A stretch of DNA of 6,189 nt from Spirochaetales bacterium (GTDB lineage Bacteria; Spirochaetota; Spirochaetia; DSM-16054; Sediminispirochaetaceae). Both the position numbers and the translations under genes were made by a program. The notes under the pieces were generated by a model. The model was not told where the DNA came from. It was given only the letters and a program-made list of their open reading frames with translations, and did not search any database. The stretch is taken from positions 1 through 6,189 of the forward strand of contig JAASTM010000160.1 in assembly GCA_021767325.1 (NCBI GenBank), written 5' to 3'. Below, piece by piece: positions 1 through 4,524 of this stretch (position 1 is its first letter; each line of letters opens with the position of its first letter).

Positions 1-107
1 CCGTAGATATTGCCCATCTCGAGCTCCATATTAAGGTCTCGAAACAGTGGATGTCTTTGATCATAGGCGAAGGTAAGATCACTTACCTTTACCGCTTCAT
101 TATACAT
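1..107 (-). CDS. ABC transporter ATP-binding protein, N-terminal fragment (cut by window edge)
   Basis: This is the first 35 codons of a gene that runs off the left edge. The peptide begins MYNEAVKVSDLTFAYD and continues to LEMGNIYG. That is the standard opening of an ABC ATPase: a first beta strand, an aromatic A-loop Tyr (residue 15) that normally stacks on the adenine of ATP, a second strand, and the 'G.IYG' lead-in to the Walker A loop. Walker A itself lies outside the window. The start is the ATG at 107-105, four bases after a perfect GGAGGT (117-112). A nearer ATG at 111-109 opens only a three-codon frame ending in TAA, so it is not the start. The ATPase would act on the inner face of the membrane with a permease probably encoded downstream. 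The upstream dyad suggests a YtrA-type drug, peptide or lipid-related exporter, but the substrate cannot be told. Confidence 0.85.
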   Translation of the reverse strand, partial: MYNEAVKVSDLTFAYDQRHPLFRDLNMELEMGNIY

Positions 108-111
108 ACAT

Positions 112-117
112 ACCTCC
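112..117 (-). promoter_or_regulatory. Ribosome binding site of the ABC ATPase
   Basis: GGAGGT on the minus strand, four bases before the ATG at 107. It decides between this ATG and the ATG at 111, which would have no spacing and soon meets a stop. Confidence 0.75.
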
Positions 118-120
118 ATA

Positions 121-148
121 TTAGTGTACTACTTAGCTATTACACTAA
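121..148. promoter_or_regulatory. Inverted repeat, candidate YtrA/GntR-family operator
   Basis: TTAGTGTA (121-128) and TACACTAA (141-148) form a perfect 8-base dyad with a 12-base centre. The core AGTGTA-N12-TACACT closely resembles the operator I recall for the Bacillus subtilis ytrA ABC transporter operon (AGTGTA-N13-TACACT), which is bound by the GntR-family repressor YtrA. It lies just downstream of the -10 box and over the predicted transcription start of the ABC ATPase gene, a suitable place for repression. The regulator gene is not in the window. The dyad is plain in the sequence; the regulator identity is inferred. Confidence 0.55.
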
Positions 149-149
149 G

Positions 150-179
150 AATGTAGCACTACCCCGGGGTGAACGTCAA
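150..179 (-). promoter_or_regulatory. Sigma70-type promoter of the ABC ATPase gene
   Basis: On the minus strand TTGACG (179-174) is followed by an 18-base spacer and TACATT (155-150). The -35 box matches five of six consensus bases and the -10 box four of six. Transcription would start near 144-142, inside the inverted repeat at 121-148, and leave a leader of about 35 bases before the ATG. Motif reading only, with no transcript data. Confidence 0.5.
161..170. repeat. Perfect 10-base palindrome in the promoter spacer
   Basis: ACCCCGGGGT lies between the -35 and -10 boxes proposed for the ABC gene. It is a GC block in an otherwise AT-rich intergenic region. It may be a binding site for a second regulator or chance; nothing else supports a role. 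Confidence 0.3.
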
Positions 180-205
180 CTAAAGAATTAATAAATCGCA
201 CTTTA

Positions 206-234
206 TTGCACATTTTTTTAGAAAGCATTACCAT
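206..234 (+). promoter_or_regulatory. Weak candidate promoter of the AEC transporter
   Basis: TTGCAC (206-211), a 17-base spacer and TACCAT (229-234). The boxes match only three and four of six consensus bases. If real, transcription would begin around 241-243, almost at the ATG at 246, giving a leaderless or nearly leaderless message. That would fit the absence of a Shine-Dalgarno sequence. An AT-rich dyad, AATAAA-N6-TTTATT (190-207), touches the -35 box. Confidence 0.25.
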
Positions 235-245
235 ATGGCCTCATT

Positions 246-1253
246 ATGAGTTCAATATTTGTATCAGTAGTACACACCATGCTCCAGATCATTATCATCA
301 TGGGGGTCGGGTTTTACCTCAGAAGTAGAAATATTCTGCCGTCAAAATTCTTTGAAAATGTAAGTAGTTTCCTGATAAAAGGCGCCTTGCCTATCTATCT
401 GTTCAGTAAAGTAGTCGAAACCGACCGTAATGCACTGGCCAGCAGCTGGCTGTTTCCGATTGCAGCTGTGTTCCTGCTGGCTCTGGGGCTGTTCTTATCC
501 TATACCGTCTTTACAATCCTTCCGTTTTCCGGGAAAGAGAAACGCGCCGGGATTGCTATGTCTTCTTTCGGGAATTCCGCCTATATTCCGCTGACCCTTA
601 TAGAAATTTTTCCTCTAACCATGCCGCTGATTGTCGAGCGATTCGGAACCGCAGTCCCTGCGCTGTATGTAGGCACATATGTGCTCGTATTCAGTCCGAT
701 GCTGTGGTCAGTTGGACATTTCCTGATAACCGGCAAGAGCGATTTTTCTATACGCAATGTGGTGAATCCGCCCTTTATCGGGCTGGTGTTCGGTTTCGCC
801 GCTATTTTGCTGCATCTCAATGCTCCAATTATGGACCAAGAGCTGTTTGTGCACCATGTATACCTCGGGCTTCGGAGAATCGGCACTACCACCTTTCCTC
901 TGATTCTTGTTGTACTCGGAGCTATGATAGCCGACCTGAATCTGCATGTTGAAGGTAAAGCCCGTCTGACCCTGATGGCTGTAGGGGTGTTTACCGTTAG
1001 ACTCCTGCTTATGCCGGCCTGTTTCTATGTGTTGTACTTCACGGTTCTGAGACGGCTCGATTTCCTGACTCCGGTCCACATCTGGGTCCTGTTTCTAGAA
1101 ACCCACCTTCCACCGGCTTCAAACCTGTCGATTATGGTGTCAGAAGCGGGAGTGAATCAGGGCTACACCGCATTTACCCTGCTCATTACTTACCTCGGCT
1201 TCTTAATACTTTTTCCGCTGCATGTGGTACTGTTCCTTCAGTTTATCGGCTGA
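246..1253 (+). CDS. AEC-family transporter (auxin efflux carrier / malate permease type)
   Basis: This is a 335-residue, very hydrophobic integral membrane protein with about ten predicted helices in two halves, the usual length and layout of the AEC family. Family hallmarks seen are FGNSAYIPL (108-116), at the first helix-break motif, NPPFIGL (174-180), which opens the second half, and ETHLPPASN (285-293), matching the conserved 'E..mPpa.n' break in the second half. Characterised bacterial members carry malate, malonate or other carboxylates; plant relatives export auxin. The substrate here is unknown. The ATG at 246 is the first usable start; its upstream sequence (CATATGGCCTCATT) has no Shine-Dalgarno. 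The ATG at 235 is in another frame, and the next in-frame ATG (278) would cut into the first helix. A 2-hydroxyacid dehydrogenase follows after 69 bases on the same strand, which fits a carboxylate substrate but does not prove one. Confidence 0.9.
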   Translation: MSSIFVSVVHTMLQIIIIMGVGFYLRSRNILPSKFFENVSSFLIKGALPIYLFSKVVETDRNALASSWLFPIAAVFLLALGLFLSYTVFTILPFSGKEKRAGIAMSSFGNSAYIPLTLIEIFPLTMPLIVERFGTAVPALYVGTYVLVFSPMLWSVGHFLITGKSDFSIRNVVNPPFIGLVFGFAAILLHLNAPIMDQELFVHHVYLGLRRIGTTTFPLILVVLGAMIADLNLHVEGKARLTLMAVGVFTVRLLLMPACFYVLYFTVLRRLDFLTPVHIWVLFLETHLPPASNLSIMVSEAGVNQGYTAFTLLITYLGFLILFPLHVVLFLQFIG

Positions 1254-1265
1254 GTTGCATCGCGG

Positions 1266-1295
1266 CTGACATTGGTTTACTCTGTATACTATGAA
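1266..1295 (+). promoter_or_regulatory. Possible promoter of the dehydrogenase gene
   Basis: CTGACA (1266-1271; five of six), an 18-base spacer and TATGAA (1290-1295; four of six). A better isolated -10-like TATACT sits at 1285-1290 but has no -35 at proper spacing. The dehydrogenase may instead be read from the transporter gene's transcript, as no terminator is visible between them. Confidence 0.3.
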
Positions 1296-1311
1296 TGAAA
1301 CATTCAATAAC

Positions 1312-1317
1312 GGAGGT
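1312..1317 (+). promoter_or_regulatory. Ribosome binding site fixing the GTG start
   Basis: GGAGGT lies five bases before GTG 1323. This is a near-ideal distance, and it supports GTG as the true initiation codon of the dehydrogenase. Confidence 0.8.
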
Positions 1318-1322
1318 ATAGC

Positions 1323-2291
1323 GTGAAACCGAAAGTATACGTGACCCGGATGGTCCCGCAGGCCGGAATCGACTTGCTCAAAAAAGAGTGTGATGTCGAG
1401 GTAAATCCGGAGGATCGGCCTCTAAAGCGCAATGAGCTCCTGCAGAACATACAAGGCAAAGATGGAGTACTGTGTCTGCTCACCGATAAAATAGATGCCG
1501 AAGTATTCGATACGGTTCCGGAGATAAAAGGCTTTGCAAACTACGCGGTTGGTTATGACAACATCGACATCGAGGAAGCCACTCGCCGCGGTGTTCCCAT
1601 CTCGAACACTCCGGACGTACTGACCGATGCAACCGCCGAAATGGCGTGGGCCCTCTTGTTTGCCGCAGCCCGTCGGGTTGTAGAATCGGATGCTCACATG
1701 CGCAGCGGCCGCTGGCCGGGCTGGGGACCTCTCCAGTTTCTCGGCGGGGATGTCACCGGCAAAACCCTGGGAATAGTTGGAGCCGGACGTATCGGCACCG
1801 CAATGGCCCTGAAGTCGAGTGGCTTCAATATGAGGGTGCTCTACTATGATACACAAGCTAACAAGACCCTTGAAGATAAACTGAATGCCCGCCGGGTCGA
1901 CCTGGAGGAACTGCTCTTCCAATCAGATTTCGTCAGTGTCCATACACCTCTCCTACCAGCTACCCGCCACCTGTTTACCATTGATACATTCCGACAGATG
2001 AAGTCAACTGCATACTTGATCAATACTTCCCGTGGTCCGGTCATCAAGGAAGCTGATCTTCTGCAGGCACTACGGGAAAAACTCATTGCAGGGGCCGGTA
2101 TCGATGTATATGAAAACGAGCCCCAGATGACCGCAGGGCTGGAACAGCTGAGCAATATAGTAATCACCCCGCACACCGCTTCGGCGACGGTGGGTGCGCG
2201 GACCGGTATGGCTACCAAAGCTGCTACCAATCTACTGGCTATGGTAAAAAACCAAAAAGCCCCTGACTGCGTGAATCCGGATGTGTATTAG
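1323..2291 (+). CDS. D-isomer-specific 2-hydroxyacid dehydrogenase, glyoxylate reductase-like
   Basis: A soluble 322-residue NAD(P)-dependent oxidoreductase that interconverts 2-oxo acids and D-2-hydroxy acids, such as glyoxylate/glycolate or hydroxypyruvate/glycerate. The N-terminal catalytic part carries YAVGYDNID (74-82) and SNTPDVLTDATAEMAWAL (94-111), both typical of GyaR-type glyoxylate reductases. The Rossmann loop is GAGRIG (153-158). Asp176 at the end of the second strand favours NADH over NADPH. Catalytic residues are Arg237 in NTSRG, Glu266 in DVYENEP and His284 in PHTAS. Many glyoxylate reductases have PHxGS at the last motif, so Thr285-Ala286 is a mild difference. Length and motif order are normal and the enzyme looks intact. 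Translation starts at GTG behind a strong GGAGGT. Exact substrate is not determinable; phosphoglycerate dehydrogenase is unlikely because no C-terminal ACT domain is present. Confidence 0.92.
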   Translation: MKPKVYVTRMVPQAGIDLLKKECDVEVNPEDRPLKRNELLQNIQGKDGVLCLLTDKIDAEVFDTVPEIKGFANYAVGYDNIDIEEATRRGVPISNTPDVLTDATAEMAWALLFAAARRVVESDAHMRSGRWPGWGPLQFLGGDVTGKTLGIVGAGRIGTAMALKSSGFNMRVLYYDTQANKTLEDKLNARRVDLEELLFQSDFVSVHTPLLPATRHLFTIDTFRQMKSTAYLINTSRGPVIKEADLLQALREKLIAGAGIDVYENEPQMTAGLEQLSNIVITPHTASATVGARTGMATKAATNLLAMVKNQKAPDCVNPDVY

Positions 2292-2303
2292 TCTCTGGAG
2301 ACT
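2290..2303 (+). repeat. Short hairpin at the dehydrogenase stop codon
   Basis: AGTCTC-TG-GAGACT is a perfect 6-base inverted repeat that starts within the TAG stop. No T-run follows (GCACAAATAAAT), so it is not a convincing intrinsic terminator. It could be a weak 3' end stabiliser or chance. Confidence 0.3.
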
Positions 2304-2328
2304 GCACAAATAAATAGGAACAAAACAG

Positions 2329-2357
2329 TTGATAGTAAAGTAAACCTGTGGTATAAA
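2329..2357 (+). promoter_or_regulatory. Strong extended -10 promoter of the tRNA gene
   Basis: TTGATA (2329-2334), a 17-base spacer and TATAAA (2352-2357), with TG at 2349-2350 making an extended -10 (TGGTATAAA). Initiation is expected near 2363-2365, about 18 bases before the tRNA. This is the best promoter in the window and may also serve the kinase gene after the tRNA. Confidence 0.7.
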
Positions 2358-2381
2358 AACTGTAGGTTGTGTAATGTAATC

Positions 2382-2453
2382 GGGCGATTAACTCAGTGGG
2401 AGAGTGCTACCTTCACACGGTAGAAGTCACTGGTTCAAATCCAGTATCGCCCA
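2382..2453 (+). tRNA. tRNA-Val (anticodon CAC)
   Basis: A full 72-base cloverleaf can be folded by eye. The acceptor stem GGGCGAT/ATCGCCC pairs in all seven positions. The D stem is ACTC/GAGT with loop AGTGGGA. The anticodon stem is CTACC/GGTAG with loop TTCACAC and anticodon CAC at 2414-2416. The variable loop is AAGTC. The T stem is ACTGG/CCAGT with loop TTCAAAT. The anticodon reads GUG codons for valine, and the discriminator A (2453) and A35 agree with valine identity. The 3' CCA is not encoded (the next bases are TTA), so it must be added by nucleotidyltransferase. The first D-stem pair is A-U rather than the usual G-C. No terminator follows before the kinase gene. Confidence 0.96.
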
Positions 2454-2509
2454 TTATTATATTCTCCTCCGAGCTTGCAATAGTGCTTACCAGTCTCTAT
2501 GATTCATTT

Positions 2510-4522
2510 ATGAGTTTGAGTGAACACCTCTCCGAACATAACCAATTTGAACCGCAGAAAAGGCCGTCACTCAATGAAGAACACAGCATTCTGCTCTTTC
2601 TGGCCCAAACGGCCGCAGAGCTGGCTGATTTTACCATCGATGAAAATATCTACGATTACTGTTCGCATGCTTTGAGGCGACTGAGTAGGGCTTCATATGT
2701 AGTGGTAAACTCCATCCATTACGCAAATGAGATAATTCGCACCGTAGCCTTTGCCGGCCTCGAAGATGTGAGCACAGAGGTGCGTGAGTTGGTCGGAGAC
2801 CGGATTGTCGGGGCTGAATATCCCCTTGATCAATCGATTTTCGAACTCGAATCCGGAAAAATAGAGCGGTTCAAGGGCGGTCTTCATGAACTCTCTTTCG
2901 GTATGATTCCACAGAATAGCGCTACTCAACTGGAGCATATTCTTGAAGTAGATAAAATCTACGGTGTCGGTTTTATTTTGAACAACCGGATCTACGCCAA
3001 TGCAGCCCTCATTTATACTGGTGAGAGTGATATTACAAACCAACTGGCTATCGAAATTTTCGTACAGCAAGCCTCGATTGCGATGAAGAGGCTCCGCACC
3101 GAACGTTTCCTCCGCGAGAGTGAACGGCGTGTACAACAGAAAGAAATTTTGATGAACATTACCGAAGATCTCACCGGAGTCGGAGGCTGGGAAAAAGATT
3201 TAATAAACGGTGTTTTCCATCTTACTCCCGGCTGTCGAGAGGTACATGGAGTGGACAAGGAGATTGTCTCCATAGAGGAACTGGACAAAACAGTCCATCC
3301 GGAAGACCTCGAAAAGGTGAAGCAGGCTTTTCACAGCGCAGTAGACGGCGACGGGTACTATAACATCGAGCACCGCATTATCCGGCCGGCAGATAATTCC
3401 GAAAGAATTATTAAAACTCACGGTATAGTAATCAGAGATGAAAATGGGCGTGCGATAAAGATGAGTGGCGCAATTCAGGACATCACCGAAGAAGCACAGC
3501 TCATCCGTGAAAAAGAGGAGCGCAGAAAATACCTCGAGACCATTTTGACCGCTGTACCGGATGCAGTAGTTACCCTCGATAAAAATCACCATGTAATCGA
3601 ATGGAACCCGGGCGCCGAGAATCTCTTTCACTATACTGCCCAGGAAGCCGTAGGCAAGCATGTAGACTCCTTAGTCGCATTCACCGGCAGCGAAATCCTG
3701 CATGAAGCGCGGGAGTATTCAGCCAGTGTGACATCCGGCACCCCCTTCTATCTACAGGAGACCACTCGTTATACGAAAGAGGGAAATCCGATCGATGTGC
3801 TGATGTCCGCCGCTCCTATCCAGATTGACGGAGAACTGGTAGGTGCTGTTGGTGTGTATGCCGACATTTCCAAACTCAAAACTGCCGAGCAAAGTGTTAT
3901 TAAACTGTTGCAAGAGAAAGATCAGCTCATAAAGGAGGTTCATCACCGGATAAAGAATCACATGAACACAATGTACAGTATTCTCTCGGTGCAGGCCTCG
4001 TATTTCAAGAATCCCGATGTATTGGCAGCTTTCGAGGAAGCGAAGAACCGCATACGGCTCATGCAGTCGCTCTATCACAAACTGTACGCGGGCAGTGATT
4101 CTAATACGATGCAACTGCAGCCGTTTATCCTCGAGTTGATTGAAGATTTGCAAAATGCCTACTCTACTACCGCATACATTTCGATCTCAACCGATATTGA
4201 GAATATTCAGGTTACTGCCAAACAGTCTCTGCCGATCGGAATCGTGGTCACCGAGCTCATCACCAACTCGCTCAAATATGCATTTCCCGACAGACAAACA
4301 GGACATATCAGTGTGTCACTCAGGAAAATAAAATCCAACCTTTTAGAAATACGTGTTGCAGATGATGGTGACGGAGCAACTGAATCAAGCATCACCGATA
4401 AAACCTACGGATTTGGATTGACCCTGGTGCAAGGTTACGCCCGGCAATTCGACGGTACCGTAGATATACAAAATACTGAGGGAACGAGTATAACGGTCAC
4501 TCTTGTGTTGGAACCGGTTTAA
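2510..4522 (+). CDS. Soluble sensor histidine kinase, GAF-PAS-PAS-HisKA_2-HATPase
   Basis: A 670-residue cytoplasmic kinase with no signal peptide or membrane segment. Counting from ATG 2510, the order is: a GAF-like sensor (about 25-200); a PAS_3-type domain (about 213-325, ending GAIQDITEE); a second PAS (about 338-455, ending VGVYADIS); the HisKA_2 dimerisation domain with EVHHRIKN, phospho-acceptor probably His479; and the ATPase domain with N-box Glu582 and Asn586, G1 box DDGDG (618-622) and G2 box YGFGLTLV (633-640). The N-box begins Thr-Glu instead of Asn-Glu, while the Asn expected to bind magnesium is kept. The frame stays open upstream through the tRNA, but residues read there are tRNA sequence, so an earlier GTG at 2396 is false. 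ATG 2510 has no Shine-Dalgarno; GTG 2483 is a weaker alternative. The gene starts 56 bases after tRNA-Val and may share its transcript, though a -10-like TATTAT (2455-2460) could mark its own promoter. Signal and partner regulator are unknown. Confidence 0.9.
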   Translation: MSLSEHLSEHNQFEPQKRPSLNEEHSILLFLAQTAAELADFTIDENIYDYCSHALRRLSRASYVVVNSIHYANEIIRTVAFAGLEDVSTEVRELVGDRIVGAEYPLDQSIFELESGKIERFKGGLHELSFGMIPQNSATQLEHILEVDKIYGVGFILNNRIYANAALIYTGESDITNQLAIEIFVQQASIAMKRLRTERFLRESERRVQQKEILMNITEDLTGVGGWEKDLINGVFHLTPGCREVHGVDKEIVSIEELDKTVHPEDLEKVKQAFHSAVDGDGYYNIEHRIIRPADNSERIIKTHGIVIRDENGRAIKMSGAIQDITEEAQLIREKEERRKYLETILTAVPDAVVTLDKNHHVIEWNPGAENLFHYTAQEAVGKHVDSLVAFTGSEILHEAREYSASVTSGTPFYLQETTRYTKEGNPIDVLMSAAPIQIDGELVGAVGVYADISKLKTAEQSVIKLLQEKDQLIKEVHHRIKNHMNTMYSILSVQASYFKNPDVLAAFEEAKNRIRLMQSLYHKLYAGSDSNTMQLQPFILELIEDLQNAYSTTAYISISTDIENIQVTAKQSLPIGIVVTELITNSLKYAFPDRQTGHISVSLRKIKSNLLEIRVADDGDGATESSITDKTYGFGLTLVQGYARQFDGTVDIQNTEGTSITVTLVLEPV

Positions 4523-4524
4523 TT

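Noticed and set aside
99..111. Upstream ATG at 111 as the ABC ATPase start or a leader peptide
   Set aside because: It touches the Shine-Dalgarno directly and reads only Met-Tyr-Val before TAA, too short for a convincing leader peptide.
581..1079. Antisense open frames inside the AEC transporter gene
   Set aside because: They lie opposite a clear family member, have no ribosome binding sites, and their composition looks like the complement of hydrophobic codons.
1247..1269. Direct repeat CGGCTGA spaced 16 bases apart across the transporter stop
   Set aside because: Only seven bases, one copy inside coding sequence, and no promoter element at a fitting place.
1422..2230. Open frames opposite the dehydrogenase gene
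   Set aside because: No recognisable domain, and the sense strand encodes an intact enzyme with all catalytic residues.
2290..2303. Intrinsic terminator after the dehydrogenase
   Set aside because: The stem is short, the loop is two bases unless a pair is opened, and no T-run follows. Kept only as an inverted repeat.
2382..2460. Attachment site of an integrated element at tRNA-Val
   Set aside because: No integrase gene and no second copy of the tRNA 3' end was seen in the window; the flanks look like ordinary chromosomal genes.
2396..2509. N-terminal extension of the plus-strand kinase starting at GTG 2396
   Set aside because: The first residues are a translation of the tRNA-Val gene (TVEVTGSNPVSPI is a well-known tRNA artefact). 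The ATG at 2510 is preferred.
2693..4153. Open frames opposite the plus-strand kinase
   Set aside because: No domain or start signal; they are shadows of the GAF and PAS coding sequence.
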